Part shown: positions 33,043-42,335 of the stretch, in pieces
Layout of the letters: each line of letters begins with the position of its first letter
How positions within the stretch are numbered: the stretch's first letter is position 1
Assembly: GCF_001718315.1 (NCBI RefSeq)
Contig: NZ_CP013363.1
Span: 310,001 to 374,000 of the forward strand
From: Burkholderia diffusa
GTDB lineage: Bacteria; Pseudomonadota; Gammaproteobacteria; Burkholderiales; Burkholderiaceae
Direction of reading: 5' to 3'
Length of the DNA stretch: 64,000 nucleotides
Translations under genes and position numbers: made by a program
Notes under the pieces: model-generated
Database searches by the model: none
Seen by the model: the letters and a program-made list of their open reading frames with translations, nothing else
Told to the model about the DNA's origin: nothing

Positions 33043-33276
33043 ATGATGCCGATGAACCTGCCCGTGTATCGCGTGACCTGTTTCGCGAACGCGGCCGGCG
33101 TGTGCATGACGATGGTCGGCGGCCGCATGCCGATGGAGGATCGCCGCGTGTTGTCGATCGACGAGAACGAGATTCTCGAGCGCGTGACGCCGGTTGCGCA
33201 GACGATGATCGCGCGCAGCGGATTGCGGCACCTGCTCGACCAGCCGAAGACGCTGTGGGGGCGCAGTCGCTGCTGA
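33043..33276 (+). CDS. Hypothetical protein, 77 residues
   Basis: A short ORF with strong Burkholderia codon bias in this frame only. The sequence includes VYRVTCFANAAGVCMTM and EDRRVLSIDENEILERV, with several Met residues. I do not recognise the family. No clear ribosome-binding site precedes the ATGs at 33043, 33046 or 33052, nor the in-frame GTG at 33001, so the exact start is open. It stands alone between the IclR gene and the zinc-ribbon-like gene on the same strand. Confidence 0.55.
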   Translation: MMPMNLPVYRVTCFANAAGVCMTMVGGRMPMEDRRVLSIDENEILERVTPVAQTMIARSGLRHLLDQPKTLWGRSRC

Positions 33277-33407
33277 ACGGCGCCGCGGGGGCTGCGGTTT
33301 GTGCGCTGCAATGACGCGGAGGGCGGGCCGGTTCGGGGCGGGTTTTTTCCTGGTTTCGCCACCGATGGACATGCTAGGATTTCCGTCAAACAACTCCGGA
33401 GACTGCC

Positions 33408-33791
33408 ATGCCGTTCATCTGCGAAAACGTTGAATGCCGTGCCGTGCTGGCTCGCGGTCAGGTCAAGCCCGGTCGTGAAGAAGCGGGATGGTGTTTCTAT
33501 TGCCCCGACTGCAAGGCCAGGAACGAGTTGACGAGTATCGGCGTGCCGGGCGGTCCGGTCGAGTTGAATCAGCCGGAGCGAGCCAGTCCCCCGCACAAGG
33601 TCGTCGCGATGGCGCATCCCCTGGAGGACGGCGGATTCGCAGCCCAGCTGCGCGTTCAGCGGGCGCTCGCCGTGAAAGGAACCTACGCGGCCGAAGAGCG
33701 CTGGGAGCAGCTCGGCGTATTCCCCGACGCGCAGGAGGCCGTCGCGCACGCGAAGTCCTTCGCGATGGACCTGCTGGCGCGGGCGGCCTAG
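33408..33791 (+). CDS. Small zinc-ribbon-like hypothetical protein
   Basis: A 127-residue cytoplasmic protein. Cysteines in ICENVEC and CFYCPDC form a C-x4-C/C-x2-C-type arrangement within the first 45 residues that could bind zinc. The C-terminal half (ALAVKGTYAAEERWEQLGVF, AVAHAKSFA) looks like a small alpha/beta domain. The ATG at 33408 has a good GGAGA site. No family name is recognised and no partner gene is adjacent. Confidence 0.75.
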   Translation: MPFICENVECRAVLARGQVKPGREEAGWCFYCPDCKARNELTSIGVPGGPVELNQPERASPPHKVVAMAHPLEDGGFAAQLRVQRALAVKGTYAAEERWEQLGVFPDAQEAVAHAKSFAMDLLARAA

Positions 33792-33870
33792 GCGCGAGCA
33801 GCACGCCGGACGATCCACATTTTGCCGGCAACGTTACCGGGCGCGACTCGCGTGTCGTACCGTGCCGGCA

Positions 33871-33890
33871 GGCCCGACACCGGTCGGGCC
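33871..33890 (-). terminator. Stem-loop behind the chemoreceptor gene
   Basis: GGCCCGAC (33871-33878) pairs perfectly with GTCGGGCC (33883-33890) around ACCG, 8 bases after the chemoreceptor stop. The T-run of a canonical terminator is missing on the minus strand, so it may only stabilise the transcript end. Confidence 0.45.
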
Positions 33891-33897
33891 GATCACG

Positions 33898-35457
33898 TCA
33901 CGCCGCCGCCTGTCGAAGACGGAATTGCGCGACGGCATCGCTGAGCCGCGTGCTCTGATCCTCGAGCGACAGCGCCGCGGCGGCCGCTTCTTCCACCAAC
34001 GCGGCATTGCGCTGCATCGTCTGCTCCATCTGGATGACGGCAGCGTTCACCTGCTCGATGCCGGCTGTCTGCTCGTCGAACGCGATGCTCGTTTCACCCA
34101 TGATCGCGTTCACGCGTTCGACCGCGGCGACGAGTTCGTTCATCGCCGAGCCGGCGAGCGCGACGAGGCCGCTGCCATCTTCGACGCGCTGCGCCGAGCG
34201 GCCGATGAGTTCGCGAATCTCCTTCGCCGCCGACGCGCAGCGCTGTGCGAGGCCTCGCACCTCGGTTGCCACAACGGCGAAGCCACGCCCCTGTTCGCCC
34301 GCACGCGCCGCTTCGACCGCGGCATTCAACGCGAGGATGTTGGTCTGGAATGCGATGCTTTCGATCACGCCGACGATGCCCGAGATCCGCGTGGAACTCT
34401 GCGAGATCGCCGACATCGTTTCGACGACGCGCTGCATCGCGTCTCCGCCCTTCGAGGCGATACCGGCCGCGCCTTGCGCGTAAGTGCGCGCATCGCGCGC
34501 GTTGTCCGCATTCTGGCGCACGGTTGCGGTCAGCTGCTCCACGCTCGCCGCCGCCTGCTGCAGCGACACGGCCTGCTGCTCCGTGCGCGCGGACAGGTCG
34601 ACGTTGCCGCTCGCGATGGTGCGGACGTCGCCGACGATCGTCTCCGTGCTCGAGCGCACCTGGTTCACGGTTTCGACGAGGCCCTCCTGCATCCGCTTCA
34701 ATGCATTCAGCAGATACGCCATTTCGTTTTCGCCGGGAATGACGACCGTGCCGGTCAGGTCGCCTTTCGAAATCCTGTCGAAATGCGCGACGGCGAGATG
34801 GATCGGCGCGATGATCGCCTTCGCCAGCACGCGCTGCGCCAGGAAACCGACGATCAGCGCGAACAGCGCGACCGCCACCATGGCCCACACGATGCGGTGG
34901 AAGCGCGCGCCGGCCGCATCGTAGCGCGCCTTCTGGCGTGCGACCTGGAATGATTCGAGCGCGTCGATCGATTCCTGGTAGGCGGTGAAGAGTGCCGGCG
35001 GCGCGGTGCGGTGCGTGTCGAGGAAGTCGAATGCGTTGTCGTGATCGAGTTGCGACATCGCCTTCAGGAATACCTGGTCGAGCAGGGTGCGACGGCGATT
35101 GCGCAGTGTGTCGAACAGCGTTTGCTCGTCGGCGTCGCGCGCATGCAGGCGCGTGTATGCGTCCAGTTCGTCGTCGCTCTGCTTCAGGAGCGTGTGGAGT
35201 TGCGCGATTTCCGCCTTCGCGGGCTGGCCGGCGCTGATGATCTGCGCGACGTCGCTCACGCGTTCGCGCAGCACCAGCATGCGTTCGGAGCTGGTTTTCA
35301 GGTGCAGCAGCGACGCGGTGTCGTCGCGGTACATCGCTTCGAGCGAGCCGTTCCCGGCATAGAGGGCGGCGATGCACGCGCCGACGACCAGCACGAGCAG
35401 CGCCGTATAGCCGGCGATGGTCGCGACGAGTCCGCCGCGGATGGTGAGTTTTCGCAT
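33898..35457 (-). CDS. Methyl-accepting chemotaxis protein
   Basis: A 519-residue receptor. TM1 is at about residues 10-34, followed by a four-helix-bundle periplasmic domain of about 150 residues and TM2 at about 188-212. HAMP follows, then the signalling domain with the invariant hairpin tip [20 protein letters not shown] and [17 protein letters not shown]. The C-terminus ends in Gln/Arg/Ala without the NWETF-type CheR tether. The ligand is unknown. It is a single gene; chemotaxis partners must be encoded elsewhere. Confidence 0.93.
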   Translation of the reverse strand: MRKLTIRGGLVATIAGYTALLVLVVGACIAALYAGNGSLEAMYRDDTASLLHLKTSSERMLVLRERVSDVAQIISAGQPAKAEIAQLHTLLKQSDDELDAYTRLHARDADEQTLFDTLRNRRRTLLDQVFLKAMSQLDHDNAFDFLDTHRTAPPALFTAYQESIDALESFQVARQKARYDAAGARFHRIVWAMVAVALFALIVGFLAQRVLAKAIIAPIHLAVAHFDRISKGDLTGTVVIPGENEMAYLLNALKRMQEGLVETVNQVRSSTETIVGDVRTIASGNVDLSARTEQQAVSLQQAAASVEQLTATVRQNADNARDARTYAQGAAGIASKGGDAMQRVVETMSAISQSSTRISGIVGVIESIAFQTNILALNAAVEAARAGEQGRGFAVVATEVRGLAQRCASAAKEIRELIGRSAQRVEDGSGLVALAGSAMNELVAAVERVNAIMGETSIAFDEQTAGIEQVNAAVIQMEQTMQRNAALVEEAAAAALSLEDQSTRLSDAVAQFRLRQAAA

Positions 35458-35758
35458 GACGTTCCCTTGCAGACGGCCCGACGGGCGGCCGACTGCGGAT
35501 GTGGATTCCGGATCACGAACGACGATGGGGCGCCGCGTCGAAATGCGGGGCGCCGGGGTTGCTAACGGATTAACGGCAGGCGCGGCGCGGAGGTTTTACT
35601 CGCACGCGACGCGAATCTGAACGAATGCGACAGCAGGGCGGGGCGGAAGGCGGATGCGTTGTCGTGGCGAGCGGCGCGCCGGCAGCCGACGCACGCATCG
35701 CATGCACGGGTTGAGATGCACGCGAAGCATCGATGGGTTCCGGTGTCCCGGCTGTCGC
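35458..35758. other. Intergenic region with no supported gene
   Basis: About 300 bp upstream of the chemoreceptor and downstream of the VOC gene, both on the minus strand. ORFs crossing it lack coding bias. It should hold the chemoreceptor promoter, but no clear sigma-28 or sigma-70 box is evident to me. Confidence 0.5.
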
Positions 35759-36169
35759 TTACGCGTCGCCAGCCAGCCGAGCCCGGATCTCGTCAACCGA
35801 CAGATCGCGCCGATGCGTGGCGATCTGCCACGTGTTTCCCCACGGATCCCGGACCATCGCGCGCCGGTCGCCGTACGGCATGTCGGCCGGCGCTTCGAGC
35901 GAAGTCGCATTTGCGGCAATCGCACGGCGATAGGTCGAGTCGGTGTTCTCGACATAGACGTAGAGAAACGCCGGCATCGGGTCGCGCAGCCCGTCCCCGC
36001 CGCTCACCATCACGACGGAATCGCCGATCCTGATTTCGGCTGGCAGTCCTGAACGGAATTCGCCCTGCGCGTGAAAGACCACCTTGATGAAGGCGATCAG
36101 GTGGTCGGGATCGGGAACGACGATGCGAGGCGTGACGGTATGCCAACCGTCGGGCTGGAATCGGGCCAT
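35759..36169 (-). CDS. VOC/glyoxalase family protein (PhnB-like)
   Basis: A 136-residue protein with the beta-alpha-beta-beta-beta layout of the vicinal-oxygen-chelate fold: VTPRIVVPDPDHLIAFIKVVF, then FLYVYVENTDSTYRRAIAA and a C-terminal MVRDPWGNTWQIATHRRD. The last motif is typical of PhnB/glyoxalase-like proteins, where the DPxGN loop precedes the metal or ligand site. The function is unknown (detoxification or a small-molecule-binding role). It is a single gene. Confidence 0.88.
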   Translation of the reverse strand: MARFQPDGWHTVTPRIVVPDPDHLIAFIKVVFHAQGEFRSGLPAEIRIGDSVVMVSGGDGLRDPMPAFLYVYVENTDSTYRRAIAANATSLEAPADMPYGDRRAMVRDPWGNTWQIATHRRDLSVDEIRARLAGDA

Positions 36170-36276
36170 GTCGAGCGACCTCGGTGGGAATCACGGCGTA
36201 TTGTCCTCCGGCGCCGTGTGCGAGCAAAGGGGCGGCTGCATCGATTTCGATCGGCGCAGCCGCGTGCGCGCCGCCG

Positions 36277-37761
36277 TCATGCGCCCGTCCGGAATCGGAG
36301 CGCGGCTGCCTTCGCGCGCAATTCGGCGAAACGGTCGACTGCCGGACTGGACGACGGTCCGGCCGCCATTTGCGACGGGTCGATGCCGGAGACCGAACCG
36401 GACGGCGAGGGTGCGGTCTGCCCGGGACACGCTCCGCCGAACGGTCCTTGCGCGACCGTGAACGCCGGCGCGTCCGTGCGCGGCGCGTCGGCGAAATCGA
36501 GCGCGTAAGCGAGGTTGAATGTCGCCGGGTCGCTGCCGCGTACACCGAGCGGCTTCAATCCGAAACGCCATTGCAGCAGTGCATGAATCGAGCTCGGGTC
36601 GAACGGGTAGCGCGTCACCGTGCCTGCGCGAACGCGCGGGCCGAGCAGCGCAAGCGGCACGCGAAAGCCGAGCTTGCCGTCGTTGCCGATCGCGTGCTCG
36701 CTGTTGCTGATCGGCCGGATCGGCGGCACCACGTGCTCGAGAAAGCCGCCCCATTCGTCGTACACCACGATCATCAGCGTGCGATTCCAGATGGGGCTCG
36801 TGCGCAACGCGTCATAAACCTGGTTGAGGAACGCCTGCCCGTCGCGAATATCCGCATGCGGATGATCGTCCGCGGAAACACCTTGCTGCTCGCCCGTGAA
36901 AGCCGGGTCGACCATGCAGAACGGCGGCAGCGTTCCCGCCGCCGCATTCGACAGGAAATCCGAAAACATGTGCGAGATGCCGAGATAGCGCGTGCCGTAC
37001 AGCGCGGTGAACGGTACGTCGTGGTAGTAGTAGCTGCAACCCACGTTGGCATCGCTCAGGTTGTCCCAGATCGTGCGCAGCGACGAGTTGTCAGCAGTGT
37101 CGGCGAGGCGGTCGGTGGCGCCGCTGTGCAGGTAGAGGCGATTCGGAAACGTGTTGGTCAGGATGCCGCTGAAGTAGAAATCGCCGATCGTGTAGCTGCT
37201 CGCCACCCCGCTGAAGAACGGCAGATCGGCCGACGTGTAAAAGCCGATGGGCAACAGGTCGCCGCGCGTCAGGCTCGTTCCCGGCGTCAGGAGCCAGCCG
37301 TTCATCGCCCCCGAAGCCAGTTGCGTGCGCGCGCCCTCGTAGCTGTGGTTCGGGTCGTGGTACGCGCATGCCTGATAGCCGTAAGCGGGATTGGCCGACA
37401 GCGGGAACGGCGCATTGGTCCCGCCGAACGCGTCGTTGAATTGCTGATTGGCGGGCATGCCTTCGGCGCCGGGCACCCAGCTCAGGTAGTGGTCGAATGA
37501 GCGATTTTCCATCGTGACCAGCACGATGTGATCGATGCCGGAACTCGCGGGGTCGGGCAATGCCGGCCGTGGCAGGTTGTAGCGATCGCGGCCGTTCGGT
37601 GACGGCGTGTCGCCGATTGACGGTGCGCTCGCGTTGCCGTCCGTGCCGGGTCCGTCGCCGTCTCCGCCGCAACCTGGCAGCGCAACGCTGCCCGCCATCG
37701 CTGCAACGCCCGCGAGAAAGCGTCGGCGATTGTAGCGGCGATATGCATTCGTCTCGTCCAT
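36277..37761 (-). CDS. Tat-exported phosphoesterase family protein (phospholipase C / acid phosphatase type)
   Basis: A 494-residue protein. The N-terminus carries a Tat motif (NRRRFLAGVAAMAG) followed by a lipobox-like ALPGC with Cys31. The catalytic domain starts with IDHIVLVTMENRSFDHYLSW, the metal-binding segment of PF04185 phosphoesterases. Later come HPHADIRDGQAFLNQVYDAL and VYDEWGGFLEHVVPP, both characteristic. Family members hydrolyse phospholipids or act as acid phosphatases (PlcN, AcpA). The start MDETNAYRR at 37759-37761 has AAGGAG upstream. The C-terminal extension of canonical phospholipase C is absent, so acid phosphatase activity is the better guess. Confidence 0.9.
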   Translation of the reverse strand: MDETNAYRRYNRRRFLAGVAAMAGSVALPGCGGDGDGPGTDGNASAPSIGDTPSPNGRDRYNLPRPALPDPASSGIDHIVLVTMENRSFDHYLSWVPGAEGMPANQQFNDAFGGTNAPFPLSANPAYGYQACAYHDPNHSYEGARTQLASGAMNGWLLTPGTSLTRGDLLPIGFYTSADLPFFSGVASSYTIGDFYFSGILTNTFPNRLYLHSGATDRLADTADNSSLRTIWDNLSDANVGCSYYYHDVPFTALYGTRYLGISHMFSDFLSNAAAGTLPPFCMVDPAFTGEQQGVSADDHPHADIRDGQAFLNQVYDALRTSPIWNRTLMIVVYDEWGGFLEHVVPPIRPISNSEHAIGNDGKLGFRVPLALLGPRVRAGTVTRYPFDPSSIHALLQWRFGLKPLGVRGSDPATFNLAYALDFADAPRTDAPAFTVAQGPFGGACPGQTAPSPSGSVSGIDPSQMAAGPSSSPAVDRFAELRAKAAALRFRTGA

Positions 37762-38269
37762 GACAACGTTCTCCTTCGTTATGGGATGCGGCGCTGACCG
37801 GCCAGTCACGCATCGCCGCCGCGAAGCGACGCGCACTCGCCGTTGCAGATTGCGAGCGCGCGGGAGGCGCAAGCTTCATGCCCGTTGCGCAAGGCGCCGC
37901 ATCGTGCAGGCCGCCGAGGTCGTTCGTTGCATGCGCACACGCGCGTCGCATGCTGCGCACGCTGTCGCGCGTTCGCCGTCGTCCGATGCGTGCATCGCGG
38001 CGCAGCGTTTTGCCGCACGTCGATCCGGCGGCTGTCGTCAGATGAATGAGCCGCGCAATTTCACTGGCCGTTGGTTAAAACGAACGCGGCAAAACGGGAG
38101 CTGAAGCGGGGAAAAGGGGCAGCGCACGCGCGAGACGCGCCTTCGAACCGGCAGGCGGCCGAGGCCGTCGCGGCGGGCGGCGTGGCACCGGCAGCGCGCG
38201 CGGCGCGTCCGTTTCAAGCACGGCGCCGGATGCGATTCCGACGGCGGCTGCGGGCGAAAATTCGACGTG
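37762..38269. other. Intergenic region with no supported gene
   Basis: About 500 bp between the phosphoesterase start and the end of the XRE-type regulator gene. It holds the phosphoesterase promoter. Its stop-free frames do not show Burkholderia codon bias, and I found no striking repeat or hairpin. Confidence 0.5.
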
Positions 38270-39139
38270 TCAGGCGGCCGGCGCGCGCGATTCGTCCGCC
38301 CGTTCGCGGGCCTTGTCGCGCGCGGCGACGAGCGTCCGGATGCGCGCACGATCGGCCGGCGTCGCCGGCGTGAAGATCACGAGACTCAGGTCGGGGCGCC
38401 CGGTCACCGAGAACGCCGAGTATTCGAGCGCGATCCGCCCGGCCTGCGGATGACGAATCTCCTTCGTCCCTTCGTGATGCGAATGAATGTCGTGATCGCG
38501 CCACATCGCATCGAACTCCGCGCTCGTCGCGCGCATCTCGTCGATGAACGCCTGCACGGCCTGCGTCGCTCCGCCGCGTGCGATGTCGGCGCGAAACGCG
38601 CCCACCGCGAACCGCGCGACGCGCTCCCAGTTCTGCTGTGCGTCGCGCACTCCGGCATCGACGAAGATCAGCCGCAGGATGTTGCGCGCGGGCGGCGACA
38701 GCGTCGCATAGTCGGTCAGCGTCGCGGCGGCCGCGTCGTTCCACGCGACGACGTCCCACGTCGCCGTGCGCACGATCGCCGGGCTGGCGTCGAGCGAATC
38801 GAGCACGTGCTGCAGGCGCGGCGTGACGTCACTGCTCGCGTGATAGCGCACCTCGGGCGGATGGCCGAGGCCGATCAGGAACAGATGCTCGCGTTCGGCG
38901 TCGTTGAGCAGCAGTGCGCGGGCGAGCCGGTCGAGCACGTCGGCCGACGGCGCGCCGCCGCGCCCCTGTTCGAGCCACGTGTACCACGCGGCGCTCACGT
39001 GCGCGCGCTGCGCGACTTCCTCGCGCCGCAGGCCCGGCGTGCGGCGGCGCGCGACGGGCAGCCCGAGCGCGGCCGGATCGAGTTTCTCGCGGCGGTCCCG
39101 AAGGTACGCGCCGAGCAGGTTGTCGGATGCGTCAGCCAT
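38270..39139 (-). CDS. XRE-type regulator with MmyB-like ligand-binding domain
   Basis: A 289-residue regulator. The N-terminal helix-turn-helix contains RRRTPGLRREEVAQRAHVSA and WYTWLEQGRG, a signature of the MmyB-type family. The C-terminal two thirds (DVVAWNDAAAATLTDYATL onward) form the MmyB ligand-binding PAS-like domain, reported to bind fatty acids in related proteins. It is divergent from an SDR gene, with a perfect 14-bp palindrome between the two, so it likely represses that SDR gene and itself. Confidence 0.92.
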   Translation of the reverse strand: MADASDNLLGAYLRDRREKLDPAALGLPVARRRTPGLRREEVAQRAHVSAAWYTWLEQGRGGAPSADVLDRLARALLLNDAEREHLFLIGLGHPPEVRYHASSDVTPRLQHVLDSLDASPAIVRTATWDVVAWNDAAAATLTDYATLSPPARNILRLIFVDAGVRDAQQNWERVARFAVGAFRADIARGGATQAVQAFIDEMRATSAEFDAMWRDHDIHSHHEGTKEIRHPQAGRIALEYSAFSVTGRPDLSLVIFTPATPADRARIRTLVAARDKARERADESRAPAA

Positions 39140-39152
39140 AGCCTGTTAGTTC

Positions 39153-39166
39153 GTTTACCGGTAAAC
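39153..39166. promoter_or_regulatory. Perfect palindromic operator between regulator and SDR genes
   Basis: GTTTACCGGTAAAC is a perfect 14-bp palindrome, 14 bp before the regulator start and about 70 bp before the SDR start. Its position and symmetry make it the probable binding site of the MmyB-like regulator dimer. Confidence 0.7.
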
Positions 39167-39234
39167 CGTCACGTCTTCACCGCCCGCGACGGTCGACAGA
39201 TAGTAAGCCTCTCATTCATTCGGAGGGGTCGATC

Positions 39235-40128
39235 ATGCGTGTCTTTGTTACGGGAGCGTCGGGTTTCGTCGGCTCCGCAGTCGTTGCCGAACTCGTGGCC
39301 GCCGGGCATGCGGTGCTCGGTCTCGCGCGCTCCGACGCAGCCGCAGCGGCGGTCGCGGCCGCGGGCGCCGACGTTCATCGCGGGTCGCTGGAGGATCTCG
39401 ACAGCCTGACACGGGGCGCCGAGGCCGCCGACGCGGTGATCCACACGGGATTCAATCACGATTTCTCGCGCTTCGCGGAAAACTGCGAGCTCGACCGCCG
39501 CGCGATCGAGACGATCGGTGCGGCGCTCGCGGGGTCGGCGCGGCCGCTGATCGTCACGTCGGGCCTCGCGCTCGTCGCACCCGGCCGGGCGGCGACGGAG
39601 GACGATCCGCACGTGCCGGTGTCGCCGACCTATCCGCGCGCGTCGGAAGCGACGGCGGCCGCGCTGCACGCGCGCGGCGTGTGCGCGTCGGTCGTGCGTC
39701 TGCCGCCGTCCGTGCACGGCGACGGCGATCACGCGTTCGTGCCGCGCCTGATCGCGTTCGCGAGGGAGAAGGGCGAGTCGGCGTATCTGGGCGACGGCGG
39801 CAACCGCTGGCCGGCCGTGCACCGGCTCGATGCGGCGGGCGTGTACCGGCTTGCGGTCGAACGCGGCGCGTCCGGCGCGCGCTATCACGCGGTCGACGAT
39901 ACGGGCGTGCCGTTCCGCGAGATCGCGGAAGTGATCGGCCGCCGGCTGAGCGTGCCGGTCGTGTCGAAATCGGCCGCGCAAGCCGGTGAGCATTTCGGGT
40001 GGTTCGCGATGTTCGCGGGAATGGATGCGCCCGCAACGAGCGAGCGCACGCGGGCCTGGCTCGACTGGAGGCCGGTGCAGCCGGGATTGCTGGCCGACAT
40101 CGACCGGCCGCGGTACTTCGAGACCTGA
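39235..40128 (+). CDS. Extended SDR / NAD-dependent epimerase-like oxidoreductase
   Basis: A 297-residue protein. N-terminal [19 protein letters not shown] is the extended-SDR nucleotide-binding motif. [16 protein letters not shown] and [15 protein letters not shown] provide the Ser and the YxxxS-like region; the usual catalytic Lys after the Tyr is not evident (YPRASE), so the chemistry may differ from classical epimerases. The start at 39235 follows GGAGG. It is the likely target of the divergent XRE/MmyB-type regulator, a common pairing in Burkholderia and actinobacteria. Confidence 0.9.
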   Translation: MRVFVTGASGFVGSAVVAELVAAGHAVLGLARSDAAAAAVAAAGADVHRGSLEDLDSLTRGAEAADAVIHTGFNHDFSRFAENCELDRRAIETIGAALAGSARPLIVTSGLALVAPGRAATEDDPHVPVSPTYPRASEATAAALHARGVCASVVRLPPSVHGDGDHAFVPRLIAFAREKGESAYLGDGGNRWPAVHRLDAAGVYRLAVERGASGARYHAVDDTGVPFREIAEVIGRRLSVPVVSKSAAQAGEHFGWFAMFAGMDAPATSERTRAWLDWRPVQPGLLADIDRPRYFET

Positions 40129-40187
40129 TGCGCGAATGCGCGGGGGCGTGCCGCCGCTTCCGGTCGGCACGCCCGTCGCCGCAACGC

Positions 40188-41177
40188 TCAGACGGTCACG
40201 ACGATTTTGCCGACTTGCGTGCCGGCCTCCATGTACCGGTGGGCTTGCGCGATGTCATCGAACGCGAACGTACGGTCGATCGACGGCTTCAGCGCGCCGG
40301 CCGCGAGCCCGTCGACGATGAAGCGCTTCGCACGTTCGAGCCGTTGTGTGTTGCCGGTAACCTCGAACAGCTCGTAGCCGCGCAGCGTCAGGTGGCGCGC
40401 GAGCAGGTCCATCACCGGCACCGGGATGTCGCGCGTGTCGAGCGCGCCGTACTGGAAGAACGTGCCGTTCGTGCGCAACGCACGCAGCAGATTCGCCGCG
40501 TCGGGGCCGCCGACCGGATCGAACGCGATGCGCGCGCCGAGGCCGCCGGTCAGTTCCGCGACTTGCCGCGGCAGATCCGCCGGGCTGCCGGCGATCACGT
40601 GCGCGGCGCCCGCGTCGAGCAGCGCCTGGCGCTTCGCTTCGCTGCGCGTGAGCGCGATCGGCATCGCGCCGACCCGGTTCGCGACCTGGATCGCCGCGAG
40701 CCCGACACTGCTCGACGCGGCCCCGATCAGCACCGCGTCGCCGCGCTCGAGCCCGCCGAGTTCGATCAGCGCGCCCCAGGCCGTGACGAACATCATCCAT
40801 GTTGCGGCGGCTTCCTCGAATGACAGGTTCTCCGGATGCCGGACAAGTGCATGCGCGGGCACGTTGACCACCTCGCCGTACATCCCGTAGTCGGCGAACG
40901 AGAACGCCGGCACGACGCTCACCGCGTCGCCGGCGGAGAACGACGTCACGTCCGGCCCGACCGATGCGACGACGCCCGATGCTTCGTAGCCGAGCGATGC
41001 GGGAAGGCGCGGCGCAAACGTGTACTCGCCGCTGCGGTACATGACTTCCGCCCGATTGATGCCGATCGCCTTCACCTGCAGCTGCACTTCGCCGGGGCCG
41101 GGCGCACGGACGTCGACGGTGTCGATCTGCAGCACGTCGGGGCCGCCGGTACGATGGAAACGAACGATACGGGACAT
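40188..41177 (-). CDS. Zinc-independent-type alcohol dehydrogenase / quinone oxidoreductase
   Basis: A 329-residue MDR-superfamily protein. N-terminal GINRAEVMYRSGEYTF and LGYEASGVVASVGPDV are the GroES-like domain, and LIGAASSSVGLAAIQVANRVG is the NADPH-binding Rossmann motif. The four-Cys structural zinc site is missing, so this is most like quinone oxidoreductase/crotonyl-reductase-type enzymes. The start has AAGGAG upstream. A LysR gene lies upstream on the same strand, and a perfect inverted repeat in the gap suggests LysR-type control. Confidence 0.9.
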   Translation of the reverse strand: MSRIVRFHRTGGPDVLQIDTVDVRAPGPGEVQLQVKAIGINRAEVMYRSGEYTFAPRLPASLGYEASGVVASVGPDVTSFSAGDAVSVVPAFSFADYGMYGEVVNVPAHALVRHPENLSFEEAAATWMMFVTAWGALIELGGLERGDAVLIGAASSSVGLAAIQVANRVGAMPIALTRSEAKRQALLDAGAAHVIAGSPADLPRQVAELTGGLGARIAFDPVGGPDAANLLRALRTNGTFFQYGALDTRDIPVPVMDLLARHLTLRGYELFEVTGNTQRLERAKRFIVDGLAAGALKPSIDRTFAFDDIAQAHRYMEAGTQVGKIVVTV

Positions 41178-41261
41178 GAAGGACTCCTTCGATGAACGGG
41201 TGTGGATGAAGGAGAACTGTAGGCGGCGGCCCCTGCCGGATAAACGCGCGACGGAATTACT

Positions 41262-41286
41262 GATTGTTATCCGACGAATAACAATC
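41262..41286. promoter_or_regulatory. LysR-type operator upstream of the quinone oxidoreductase gene
   Basis: GATTGTTAT and ATAACAATC form a perfect 9-bp inverted repeat with a 7-base spacer, about 85 bp before the oxidoreductase start. It fits the T-N11-A dyad bound by LysR-type regulators. The LysR gene ends 33 bp away, in tandem rather than divergent orientation. Confidence 0.7.
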
Positions 41287-41318
41287 GCCGCTCGTGGGAT
41301 GGCGAGCGGCGGGGTGTG

Positions 41319-42221
41319 TCAGGCCGGATAACGACGTGCGAACAATTCCGTGAGCCAGTCGATGAACACGCGCACCTTGTCGGGCAGGTGCGCGCGGTTC
41401 GGGTACATCACCGACACGGGCTTCGGCTCGGCCGGAATGCCGGGCAGCAGCTCGACCAGCTGGCCCGAGTCGATGCTCGGCTGCAGTGCGGGCCGCAATG
41501 CGTGCACGATGCCGAGGCCGGCGAGCCCGCACGACAGCAGCGCTTCCGAGTTGTTCGTGAGCAGGCTGCTCGGCAGCTTCACGTCGACGGGTTCGCCGTT
41601 CTGGCGGAACGTCCATTCGAGAATCTTGCGATTGGCGCCCGTGAAGAAGTTGACCGCGCGATGCGCGCGGAGATCGTCGAGCGTGCGCGGCAGCCCGTGG
41701 CGGACGATATAGGCCGGCGATGCGCACGTGACCATCGGCACCGCGCCGACCGTGCGCGCGACCATGCTCGAATCCTTGAGCGTGCCGACCCGCACGACAC
41801 AGTCGATGCCTTCGCCGATCAGGTCGGCCGGCTGATCGCTGGCGCCGAGCACGAGCTCGATCTGCGGGTAGCGCTGCTGGAATTCGGGGAGGGCGGGGAT
41901 GACGACCGTCTTCGCGAGCGCGACGGCAATATCGAGCCGCAGCCGGCCCTTCGGCACCGTGCGCTGTTTCGGGAACGATGCGAACGCGTCGTCGATACTG
42001 CCGAGCAGCTGCACGCAGCGCGCATAGAACGCTTCGCCCTCGGCCGTCACGCTGACGCGGCGCGTGCTGCGGTTTAGCAGCCGGATGCCGAGTTCCTGTT
42101 CGAGCTGCTGCACGGCCTTGGTGACGGCTGGCCGATGCAGTTGCAGCGCATCGGCCGCCTGCGTGAAGTTGCCGCGTTCGACGATCTGTACGTAGATCTG
42201 CATCGTTTGCAGACGGTCCAT
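41319..42221 (-). CDS. LysR family transcriptional regulator
   Basis: A 300-residue regulator. The N-terminal helix-turn-helix reads MQIYVQIVERGNFTQAADAL with RPAVTKAVQQLEQELGIRLL. The C-terminal effector domain (about residues 90-295) begins GRLRLDIAVALAKTVVIPAL and contains DCVVRVGTLKDSSMVARTVG, typical of the CrgA/DsdC-like subgroup that often controls oxidoreductases. I start at MDRLQTM (42219-42221). The downstream quinone oxidoreductase gene is the likely target. Confidence 0.92.
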   Translation of the reverse strand: MDRLQTMQIYVQIVERGNFTQAADALQLHRPAVTKAVQQLEQELGIRLLNRSTRRVSVTAEGEAFYARCVQLLGSIDDAFASFPKQRTVPKGRLRLDIAVALAKTVVIPALPEFQQRYPQIELVLGASDQPADLIGEGIDCVVRVGTLKDSSMVARTVGAVPMVTCASPAYIVRHGLPRTLDDLRAHRAVNFFTGANRKILEWTFRQNGEPVDVKLPSSLLTNNSEALLSCGLAGLGIVHALRPALQPSIDSGQLVELLPGIPAEPKPVSVMYPNRAHLPDKVRVFIDWLTELFARRYPA

Positions 42222-42335
42222 GGCGCTTCCGGGTGTCGTGGCGAACAGCCATCTTCGCACACGGTTCGGCGCCGGGGCGGGCACGCAACGCACGCGCGAA
42301 CCGGGCGCGCAGGGCGCTCGCGCGCCCGCCGACTT

